From contig CAYIVF010000012.1 in the NCBI GenBank assembly GCA_964366875.1, positions 1-20,606 of the forward strand: a stretch of 20,606 bases of DNA. The letters run 5' to 3'. The translations under genes were made by a program, and so were the position numbers. Shown here piece by piece: positions 6,711 through 12,234 of the stretch. This stretch comes from CAYIVF01 sp964366875 (lineage in GTDB: Bacteria > Patescibacteriota > Minisyncoccia > Minisyncoccales > Staskawiczbacteraceae). Positions within the stretch are counted from its first letter, which is position 1; the number at the start of each line of letters is the position of its first letter. Below the pieces are notes generated by a model. That model was not told where the DNA came from. It worked only from the letters and a program-made list of their open reading frames with translations, and ran no database searches.

Positions 6711-6742
6711 AAAATCTCCCTGGCTTCGCCAAGGAGATTTTT
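6711..6742. terminator. Bidirectional terminator between tRNA-Glu and the PBP gene
   Basis: AAAAATCTCC pairs with GGAGATTTTT around an inner TGGC-TTC-GCCA stem. It has T-tracts on both strands, and its right end enters the PBP stop codon (6741-6743), so it serves both convergent transcripts. Confidence 0.85.
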
Positions 6743-8462
6743 ACTTTTTATTCACATCGTAGTCTGGCGGAATCTGCCAATAATTAATTATGTATTGAGC
6801 CAGTTTTTTAAAAACAGGCACTGCTGAAAGGCTGGATTTGGGAACCTTAGGATTGTCTAATTTTACGAGTATTAAAAACTGCGGATTAAAGGCTGGGCCA
6901 AAACCAATAAAGCTTTGAATGGTTTTATCAGACTCGTATCCTTTACCGTTTTTTAACGGAACTTCAGCAGTACCGGTTTTGCCAGCTATATAGTAACCAG
7001 GCACTTTGGCTCCAGAACCAAAACCCTTTTCAACAACGCTAACCAACATCGGCGTTAATTGAGAAATGGTTTGCTGAGAAATTATTTGATCGTACGACTG
7101 AGACTTTGTATGACTTTCATCTTTGCCGTTTACAATTTTTTCAACTATATATGGTTTTACTAATTTCCCACCGTTAGCTAAAGCACTAAAAGCCATGCTA
7201 AATTGTATTGGGGTTACTTCAATACCCTGGCCAAAACTAGCTGTCGCATACTCTATATCTTGCCCGTTCTTTAAGTTTTCGTTGCGCGAAAAAACTTCTC
7301 CCTGCAAATCAACTCCTGTTTTTTCAGTAAAACCGAATTTATCAATATAATCAAAATACGTTTTATGGGGTATTAACTGCGAAACAAACACTGCCCCGGT
7401 GTTTACTGAGTTTTCCAGAACCTGGGTCATTGTTTGCTCGCCATATTTTTTGTTATCAAAATTATGAATTGTATAAGAACCGAATTTCACAAAACCAGAA
7501 TCAACAAAAGTCGTGTCAGGCGTTATTTTTCCCTCGTTTAAAGCAATTGCCATAGTGAATGGTTTCATTACAGAACCTGGCTCAAAAAGTTTTTGCACAG
7601 CTCCATTTTGAAAAACATCTAAATTCTTTTCTTTAGAATATTGATTGGGATTAAAAGAAGGAAAATTTGCCAAGGCTAATATTCTGCCAGAATCTGGTTT
7701 TAAAACTATTATCTGCCCTGCTTCTATATTTAAATCATCAGCTGTCTTTTTTAACAGAGATTCTGCTTGAAACTGTATATTGTAATCAATGGTTAAATAA
7801 ATATCTGAGCCATCCAAGGATACTTGGCTATCGTTTGAAAAAATTGAGTCTAAACCTTTCTTCTCTTCTTTAATGCCTGATTTGCCTTTTAAAATATCCT
7901 CGTAATAGCCCTCAACGCCATACTGGCCCGAACCCTCTCCGCCCAAAAAGCCTACAACCTGCGAGGCTAACCTTTCTTGCGGATAAAATCTCGCGGGCTC
8001 ATTTTGCCAAGATAAACCTTTTAGTTTTAACGCTTTTATTTTATCTAACTCATCAGATGATAGACCCTTTTTTAAAACTTGATAAGAATCCTGACTATCT
8101 AATTTTAAAAGTATTTGTTCTTTGGGGTACCCTTTGGGTCCTCCGATGTTTTTTGCAAGAGTTTCGGCAAAAATAGACTTGTCTTGAATATCTTGCGGCA
8201 TTACAGAAATCGTCCATTCATCTTTATTGATAGCCAGGCTTTTTACTTCTCCTGAACCTTGGCTCCCTTTATTTTCCTGGCTGTTCTCAAAAAATATTTC
8301 GCCCCTTGAGCCTTGAATGCTTTTGAAAGCTACCTGCTGGCCCAAAGCCTGCGCCTGAAAAAGCTTATGGTTTAAAATTTGCAGAAAAAACAGGCGGCTG
8401 ATAATAGCTGCCCAAAAGATAAAGATTAAAACTAAGATTACATTTATCCGCCAATTTTTCAT
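6741..8462 (-). CDS. ftsI: Class B penicillin-binding protein (FtsI/PBP2B-like transpeptidase)
   Basis: This septal-type D,D-transpeptidase cross-links peptidoglycan from the outer face of the membrane. The 573 residues comprise a short cytoplasmic tail, one membrane anchor (about 8-28), a dimerisation/pedestal domain (about 45-240) and the transpeptidase domain. The catalytic motifs are all present: SVMK with nucleophile S297 (297-300), SVN (352-354) and KTG (495-497). A low-complexity Ser/Gly/Gln stretch (about 61-73) lies in the pedestal. It is last in the mraZ-rsmH-ftsL-like-PBP operon; its ATG overlaps the preceding stop by 4 nt. The context argues for the division-specific FtsI role rather than elongation PBP2. 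Confidence 0.93.
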   Translation of the reverse strand: MKNWRINVILVLIFIFWAAIISRLFFLQILNHKLFQAQALGQQVAFKSIQGSRGEIFFENSQENKGSQGSGEVKSLAINKDEWTISVMPQDIQDKSIFAETLAKNIGGPKGYPKEQILLKLDSQDSYQVLKKGLSSDELDKIKALKLKGLSWQNEPARFYPQERLASQVVGFLGGEGSGQYGVEGYYEDILKGKSGIKEEKKGLDSIFSNDSQVSLDGSDIYLTIDYNIQFQAESLLKKTADDLNIEAGQIIVLKPDSGRILALANFPSFNPNQYSKEKNLDVFQNGAVQKLFEPGSVMKPFTMAIALNEGKITPDTTFVDSGFVKFGSYTIHNFDNKKYGEQTMTQVLENSVNTGAVFVSQLIPHKTYFDYIDKFGFTEKTGVDLQGEVFSRNENLKNGQDIEYATASFGQGIEVTPIQFSMAFSALANGGKLVKPYIVEKIVNGKDESHTKSQSYDQIISQQTISQLTPMLVSVVEKGFGSGAKVPGYYIAGKTGTAEVPLKNGKGYESDKTIQSFIGFGPAFNPQFLILVKLDNPKVPKSSLSAVPVFKKLAQYIINYWQIPPDYDVNKK

Positions 8463-8803
8463 CTCATATTGTCGCGATTAGCTGAGGCGAAAGAAGCGTC
8501 TAAAATTTGTATGTATTTTACCGAGGTAGTCTTTAAAAAGTTCATCTCCTGCGTTTTAGCTAACACCTGTCCCAGAAAGCCGCTTTCTGCAAAACTAACT
8601 TCTAAATTACCGTTTTCACGATAAAGACCGTTAATCTCTTTTTCGTAGCTGTTTATCAAATATGTTCCTTTTGTTAAAGCATTTATCTGCAAAGCATAAA
8701 AAACCAAAAGAGACGAGCACATAAGAAGCGACGCAAAGAAAACAATCTTCCAGTTTATTGAAGGCAAACTTATGCGAGAATAACTTAGGGCTGCTGTTGT
8801 CAT
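8459..8803 (-). CDS. ftsL: FtsL-like bitopic cell-division protein
   Basis: A 114-residue protein with one membrane segment (about 20-41) and a C-terminal extracytoplasmic coiled-coil-like region (about 48-75). This is the expected architecture of FtsL, which joins FtsB and FtsQ to activate septal peptidoglycan synthesis. FtsL sequences are poorly conserved, so identification rests on size, topology and position between rsmH and the class B PBP. It overlaps both neighbours by 4 nt (ATGA), implying translational coupling. Confidence 0.75.
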   Translation of the reverse strand: MTTAALSYSRISLPSINWKIVFFASLLMCSSLLVFYALQINALTKGTYLINSYEKEINGLYRENGNLEVSFAESGFLGQVLAKTQEMNFLKTTSVKYIQILDASFASANRDNMR

Positions 8804-9690
8804 AAAATTTTTATAGCTGCTCTCAACTTTGCGGAGCGCGAGCGGGGATTCTTTCCAAGCTCTTGGAACCCTGCAGTTGTTGGCTTTTTCGTTAATATTT
8901 TTATTACTCCCTCTTTTGCTTTTTTATTGAAAAAATCTTTAACAATTCTGTCCTCTAAAGAATGGAATGATATGACAACCAATCTTCCTTCAGGGTTCAG
9001 AACTAAAATTGCTTCGGGCAAAACTTTTTTTACATTTTCTAATTCATCGTTAACTGCGATTCTTAATGTTTGAAAAGTTCTTGTCGCATAATGAATTTTT
9101 CCTCTCCAATATGCGCATGGCGTTGCGTCTTTTATAATTTCTATAAGCCCGAACGTAGTTTTTATCCTCCCCTGCTTTCTTCTCTCTACAATCTCTTTCG
9201 CAATTTTTCTTGAAAATTTTTCTTCTCCGTATTCTTTTAAAATTTTTTCTATTTTATCTTTTGGCCATTCATTTATAATTTTTTCTGCCGTAAGGCTGTT
9301 GTTCACCGCATCATAGCGCATATCCAACGGCTCGTTTTTTAAAAATGAAAATCCTCTGCCCGAACTTTCCAATTGTTCTGACGATATTCCCAGGTCAATT
9401 AAAATTCCGTTAACCTGAGGAAAATTTATTTTCTCAACAATCTCTTGCAAATTAGCATAAGAATCATTTATCAAAATCAATCTGCCCCTGGAACTCGCCA
9501 TCAGAAATTCGCTGTTTTTAATCTGCTGCAAGTCCAAATCAATTCCCAAAACTTTTCCTTTGGGTTCTGACTTTTCTAAAATTAGCTTTGCATGACCGCC
9601 TTGCCCCACTGTGCAATCAATAAAGTTTTCGTTCTGACCAGGGTCTAAATATTGCAATACTTCTTTTGTAAGAACTGGAATGTGTATCAT
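8800..9690 (-). CDS. rsmH: 16S rRNA (cytosine1402-N4)-methyltransferase RsmH (MraW)
   Basis: RsmH methylates N4 of C1402 in the decoding centre of 16S rRNA using S-adenosylmethionine. The 296 residues match family length. Visible hallmarks are HIPVLTKEVLQYL (3-15), FIDCTVGQGGHA (23-34), GILIDLGISSEQL (94-106), GRGFSF...PLDMRYD, ATRTFQTLRIAVNDEL and VVISFHSLEDRIVK, all nearly invariant in the family. ATG at 9690 overlaps the mraZ stop by 4 nt. It belongs to the conserved division and cell wall cluster. Confidence 0.97.
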   Translation of the reverse strand: MIHIPVLTKEVLQYLDPGQNENFIDCTVGQGGHAKLILEKSEPKGKVLGIDLDLQQIKNSEFLMASSRGRLILINDSYANLQEIVEKINFPQVNGILIDLGISSEQLESSGRGFSFLKNEPLDMRYDAVNNSLTAEKIINEWPKDKIEKILKEYGEEKFSRKIAKEIVERRKQGRIKTTFGLIEIIKDATPCAYWRGKIHYATRTFQTLRIAVNDELENVKKVLPEAILVLNPEGRLVVISFHSLEDRIVKDFFNKKAKEGVIKILTKKPTTAGFQELGKNPRSRSAKLRAAIKIL

Positions 9691-10118
9691 ATCCCTAATC
9701 CTCCTAATTTTGAAACAATTTCATCTACTCCTTTTTCCGCTTTCTTTTTATATGTTTCCCATTTTACAGAATCCCAGATTTCTAACCTGTTAGACAAACC
9801 GCAAATTACCACATTCTTTTTTAAGCCGGCGTATTCTTTTAAGTAATCTGGAATAAGTATTCTGCCTAACTTATCTAAAGAAACCTCCATAGCTCCAGCT
9901 AACATCATTCTGGTAAAAGACCTTGCTTCGGGCTGGCTTATAGTAAGACTTCCCCATCTCTCCGATACTACCTTCCATTCTTTTTCTGTATACACGGCAA
10001 GACAGGACTCAATGCCGCGAGTAATTATTATCTGAGCTCCAAGCTCGCCTCTGAATTTAGCAGGCAGAGCTAATCGCTTTTTATTATCAATTGTGTGTTC
10101 GTATTGACCTATTAACAT
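9687..10118 (-). CDS. mraZ: Transcriptional regulator MraZ
   Basis: MraZ is a ring-forming DNA-binding protein with two SpoVT/AbrB-like (swapped-hairpin) domains that represses its own division-cluster promoter. With the start at 10118 it is 143 residues, the normal size. It opens MLIGQYEHTIDNKKRLALPAKFR, the conserved DNA-binding first repeat; the second is VSLDKLGRILIPDYLKEYAGL. A longer frame is open upstream to 10157 but would run through the operator and lacks family similarity, so the ATG at 10118 is preferred. A three-site TGGGN-type operator lies 32 nt upstream, consistent with autoregulation. Confidence 0.95.
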   Translation of the reverse strand: MLIGQYEHTIDNKKRLALPAKFRGELGAQIIITRGIESCLAVYTEKEWKVVSERWGSLTISQPEARSFTRMMLAGAMEVSLDKLGRILIPDYLKEYAGLKKNVVICGLSNRLEIWDSVKWETYKKKAEKGVDEIVSKLGGLGI

Positions 10119-10126
10119 GTTATTAC

Positions 10127-10135
10127 TTATCCACA
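10127..10135 (+). promoter_or_regulatory. DnaA box 1 (perfect TTATCCACA)
   Basis: Exact consensus 9-mer, lying 9 nt upstream of the mraZ start codon and thus within its translation-initiation region. Confidence 0.6.
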
Positions 10136-10149
10136 GGTTTAATGACTTT

Positions 10150-10174
10150 TCCCACACTTATCCACAACTACCCA
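10150..10174 (-). promoter_or_regulatory. MraZ operator (three TGGGN-type sites at 10-nt period)
   Basis: On the minus strand TGGGT, TGGAT and TGGGA are each separated by exactly 5 nt. This matches the known MraZ-binding arrangement TGGGN-N5-TGGGN-N5-TGGGN; the central site has A in place of G. It lies just downstream of the -10 hexamer, well placed for repression. Confidence 0.8.
10158..10166 (+). promoter_or_regulatory. DnaA box 2 (perfect TTATCCACA) inside the MraZ operator
   Basis: Exact consensus 9-mer that overlaps the central MraZ site, so DnaA and MraZ could compete for it. Confidence 0.6.
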
Positions 10175-10184
10175 CTTCATCTTA

Positions 10185-10214
10185 TTTATAGCCCATTTTA
10201 TAGGCTTTGGTCAA
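10185..10214 (-). promoter_or_regulatory. Promoter of the mraZ operon
   Basis: On the minus strand TTGACC (10209-10214), an 18-nt spacer and TATAAA (10185-10190) lie about 67 nt upstream of the mraZ ATG. The predicted start of transcription falls just before the MraZ operator. Confidence 0.65.
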
Positions 10215-10231
10215 CACTTTTCTCCAAATAC

Positions 10232-10258
10232 ATATTTTGTTCGCAAATGAACATATTT
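10232..10258. promoter_or_regulatory. AT-rich dyad around TGTTC-N6-GAACA
   Basis: ATATTTTGTTC and GAACATATTT face each other across GCAAAT. It lies between the divergent mraZ and PurM-like promoters and looks like a regulator-binding site of unknown identity. Confidence 0.4.
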
Positions 10259-10267
10259 CTCCACTCT

Positions 10268-10276
10268 TTATCCACA
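10268..10276 (+). promoter_or_regulatory. DnaA box 3 (perfect TTATCCACA)
   Basis: Third exact consensus 9-mer in the same orientation, about 100 nt from box 2, upstream of both divergent promoters. Confidence 0.6.
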
Positions 10277-10291
10277 GCTAATTTTATTCTC

Positions 10292-10305
10292 ATTGTCGCA
10301 CAATA
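10292..10305. repeat. Copy 2 of the TTGTCGCACAATA dyad motif
   Basis: ATTGTCGCACAATA, with complementary arms ATTGT/ACAAT around CGC, lies just upstream of the PurM-like gene's -35 element, comparable to copy 1 at the amidohydrolase promoter. Confidence 0.7.
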
Positions 10306-10311
10306 GAAAAT

Positions 10312-10339
10312 TTGACTTTTAATTCATATTTGCTAAACT
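10312..10339 (+). promoter_or_regulatory. Promoter of the PurM-like gene
   Basis: TTGACT (10312-10317), a 16-nt spacer and TAAACT (10334-10339). The transcript would have a leader of about 75 nt. Confidence 0.55.
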
Positions 10340-10422
10340 TTAGTTAGCACCTAAAAAATTTACTTTCCGATTTCGTTTCGGATATTTTCGGGTGATTGGA
10401 ACAGAAAGACAGAGAGTGTACC

Positions 10423-11592
10423 ATGTCTACCAACACAACTCGTGAGAGAAATGAAAACGCTCTGGCAGGTGTGGACTACTCCGTAATTAAGCCGTTCAAG
10501 GACTTGATGTGTGAAGTGGCCCGCAAGACCATGTACTTGTCGCAACGCCGGAATGTCTCCATCATTCCGGCGACTAATAGCCACGGGGTTGGCTACGAAT
10601 ACACAGGCGATGAACGCCGCGTAATCTGGGTGGCTACCAAGGAAGGTTTGGGCAACAAGGCATGGATTGCTATGCTACTAAACCAGCTTGGACTCGAAGA
10701 CCAAACTGGGCAATTCCATTTCGGCGGACTCGGCATCGACGCTTTCCTGATGGGAGCCAACGATAATGCCGCCCACGGCGCCATGCCGGTCATCCTTACC
10801 GACGAAGTGTCCTGCGGCTCGGACGAGTTTTTCGGAACTCCGCAGGCAAGGGCATTAGCTGCAAGTTTCGAACGCGCCTGTTTCATGGCCGGATGTTCAT
10901 TAGGTCAAGGCGAGTCGCCTGCCTACAAATATCTGATGAAAGCCGAGCCGCCGGTCAAATACGCTCCCTCGATGAGCGTTGCTGTCATCGGCATCGCGAC
11001 ACCTTTTCGCCGCTACGTGACCGGAGAAAAAGTCCGACCCGGCGACATCCTGATCGGTTTTTCTTCGTCCGGCTTGCATGCAAACGGGATCTCGCCGGTC
11101 ATTCGGCGGGTAATGACCCTGCCCGACAACTTCTTAACCAAACTCAACGGCAGAACTGTCGGAGAGGAAGCCCTGATTCCTACACGCTCGTACATTGGAT
11201 TGGTGGATGCTCTGCTTGAAGCTAAAGTCGATGTCCACGCCTTTCTGCCGATTACCGGCAGCGGCATTGGCAAGCTGGGTTCAGACAAACGATACAGCTA
11301 CACAGTACACAGCTGGCTGCCCGAGGACAGAATCCCGCCGCTTTTCCGTTTCATGCTGGAAATCGGCATGGCAAGAAAGGACGCTGCCGAAACCTTCAAT
11401 TGCGGAATCGGCTACGTCGTCATCATACCGAAAAACGAAGTGCAAAGGGTCATGGATATCGGATGCAAAACTCCGATTGACGACGAAGAGGGTTACTACG
11501 ACCCGATCGAAATCGGCTATGTCAATGAAGGCGCGACTGGAACAATCTTTGCTCCCTGGGGATTGGACCTCGCACCTCCTGGCAAAGAGTAG
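10423..11592 (+). CDS. Divergent PurM/AIR-synthase-like ATP-binding protein
   Basis: PurM closes formylglycinamidine ribonucleotide to aminoimidazole ribonucleotide with ATP. This 389-residue protein follows the PurM order: AGVDYS (15-20), EGLGNK (74-79) in place of DGVGTK, the GANDN segment (111-115), GDILIGFSSSGLHANG (207-222) and the late FNCGIGYVVIIP. Key deviations are GQGES (161-165) where PurM has GGETAEMPG, and ITGSG where PurM has ITGGG. Canonical PurM is about 345 residues. No other purine gene lies nearby, so a different substrate within the AIR-synthase superfamily is possible. ATG 10423 is preferred over an upstream TTG (10396), since GAGAG precedes it at a suitable distance. It is GC-richer than its neighbours, on the opposite strand, and monocistronic. 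Confidence 0.7.
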   Translation: MSTNTTRERNENALAGVDYSVIKPFKDLMCEVARKTMYLSQRRNVSIIPATNSHGVGYEYTGDERRVIWVATKEGLGNKAWIAMLLNQLGLEDQTGQFHFGGLGIDAFLMGANDNAAHGAMPVILTDEVSCGSDEFFGTPQARALAASFERACFMAGCSLGQGESPAYKYLMKAEPPVKYAPSMSVAVIGIATPFRRYVTGEKVRPGDILIGFSSSGLHANGISPVIRRVMTLPDNFLTKLNGRTVGEEALIPTRSYIGLVDALLEAKVDVHAFLPITGSGIGKLGSDKRYSYTVHSWLPEDRIPPLFRFMLEIGMARKDAAETFNCGIGYVVIIPKNEVQRVMDIGCKTPIDDEEGYYDPIEIGYVNEGATGTIFAPWGLDLAPPGKE

Positions 11593-11622
11593 ATCTGCCG
11601 CATGGCGGATTCAATAGGTTTC

Positions 11623-11659
11623 AGGCTCCCGGCGACTTCGGTTGCTGCGGGGCTTTTTT
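11623..11659 (+). terminator. Intrinsic terminator of the PurM-like gene
   Basis: An imperfect GC-rich stem (GGCTCCCGGCGAC with GTTGCTGCGGGGC) closed by a TTCG loop is followed by six to seven T. Confidence 0.75.
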
Positions 11660-11663
11660 ATTG

Positions 11664-11693
11664 CAAAAAAATAGCCCCACAAAGTGGAGCCTA
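11664..11693 (-). terminator. Intrinsic terminator of the 82-residue gene
   Basis: On the minus strand TAGGCTCCAC-TTT-GTGGGGCTA is followed by seven T. It converges with the PurM-like gene's terminator. Confidence 0.85.
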
Positions 11694-11706
11694 AGCTGTT
11701 GCGGTA

Positions 11707-11955
11707 CTAATTTACTGAAACGGCAACGCCAATAGATGCCAGATAATCCATAGCCTCTGCTGCAGTATCAAACTTTCTGACGTATTCGCCCAGAGAGTGT
11801 ATCACATTGCCGCCATTGTACTCAGAAACCTGAACCCACAGGATGTTTATCCTGTAAAAACGGCCTTCCCTGCTAAGCACCTGACCGAGCCACCAACCCA
11901 TTCCGGCGGCTGGTCTTATAGGAACAACGAAGTTTCCATCACGGCAATCGCACAT
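11707..11955 (-). CDS. Small unknown protein (82 residues)
   Basis: No family is recognised. The start at 11955 (MCDCRDGNFVVP) is chosen over a longer in-frame start because GCAGGAGGCC lies 5-6 nt upstream, an excellent Shine-Dalgarno. The protein is soluble, with an N-terminal Cys-x-Cys, a Gly/Trp-rich GMGWWLG segment (about 18-24), a beta-rich middle and a C-terminal helix containing FDTAAEAMDYLASIG. Coding composition is GC-rich like the amidohydrolase and PurM-like genes. Transcription probably comes from the promoter at 12200-12228 through a long leader with two hairpins, which suggests conditional expression. Confidence 0.55.
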   Translation of the reverse strand: MCDCRDGNFVVPIRPAAGMGWWLGQVLSREGRFYRINILWVQVSEYNGGNVIHSLGEYVRKFDTAAEAMDYLASIGVAVSVN

Positions 11956-11999
11956 GTTAGGCCTCCTGCAAAAAGTACCAATAGTTAGAAAAGGACAAA

Positions 12000-12012
12000 G
12001 GGCTAAAAGCCC
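12000..12012 (-). promoter_or_regulatory. Second leader hairpin before the 82-residue gene
   Basis: On the minus strand GGGCTTTTAGCCC is followed by a T-rich stretch (TTTGTCCTTTTC). It could be a weak terminator or pause site in the leader. Confidence 0.35.
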
Positions 12013-12015
12013 CAA

Positions 12016-12048
12016 ATCAAAAATCCTCCGGCCTGGAGGATTTTTGAT
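12016..12048 (-). terminator. Perfect 14-bp terminator-like hairpin in the leader of the 82-residue gene
   Basis: ATCAAAAATCCTCC (12016-12029) and GGAGGATTTTTGAT (12035-12048) pair perfectly around a 5-nt loop, with T-tracts on both strands. It lies between a strong promoter and the 82-residue gene, so it would be an attenuator for that gene or the end of a short transcript. Confidence 0.65.
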
Positions 12049-12087
12049 GCAGAGTTTTTATTTTATTTATGTTTATTTATGTATTTA

Positions 12088-12183
12088 TCAAAAACCTCCT
12101 GGCCTGCGGCCTAACAAAAGCAGTGCTAGCAATAAGCCGGCCTGAAGGTTTAAATTATTTTTTTCACTGATTATTTCCTGCAT
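12088..12183 (-). CDS. Possible 31-residue leader or membrane mini-protein
   Basis: A short frame of 31 residues begins MQEIISEKNNLNLQ, has a hydrophobic stretch AGLLLALLLLG, and ends RRPGGF. Its ATG lies about 17 nt after a near-consensus -10. It has no clear Shine-Dalgarno. A perfect terminator hairpin follows about 40 nt past its stop. This arrangement could be a leader peptide controlling the downstream 82-residue gene, a stand-alone mini-protein, or a non-coding leader. No family is recognised. Confidence 0.3.
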   Translation of the reverse strand: MQEIISEKNNLNLQAGLLLALLLLGRRPGGF

Positions 12184-12199
12184 TTTTGATTCTTGTTGT

Positions 12200-12228
12200 A
12201 TTATCGCTCCTAAAAGAATCTTTGTCAA
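12200..12228 (-). promoter_or_regulatory. Near-consensus promoter just downstream of the ClpC-like gene
   Basis: On the minus strand TTGACA (12223-12228), a 17-nt spacer and GATAAT (12200-12205) lie within 10 nt of the ClpC-like stop codon. It is one of the best promoter matches in the window. Confidence 0.75.
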
Positions 12229-12234
12229 TAACGC

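Noticed and set aside
9081..9092. TTGTCGCATAAT, one mismatch from the dyad motif
   Set aside because: It lies inside rsmH and encodes part of the conserved HYATRTF segment, so protein coding explains it.
10119..10157. Longer N-terminus for MraZ
   Set aside because: It would translate the operator and two DnaA boxes, has no family similarity, and the ATG at 10118 gives the normal 143-residue MraZ.
10238..10253. LexA (SOS) box
   Set aside because: Gram-positive-type SOS boxes read GAAC...GTTC; here the half-sites are inverted (GTTC...GAAC).
10127..10276. Chromosomal replication origin
   Set aside because: Three DnaA boxes are suggestive, but there is no dnaA or dnaN gene nearby, no strand switch of gene direction, and no unwinding repeat array; kept only as a regulatory observation.
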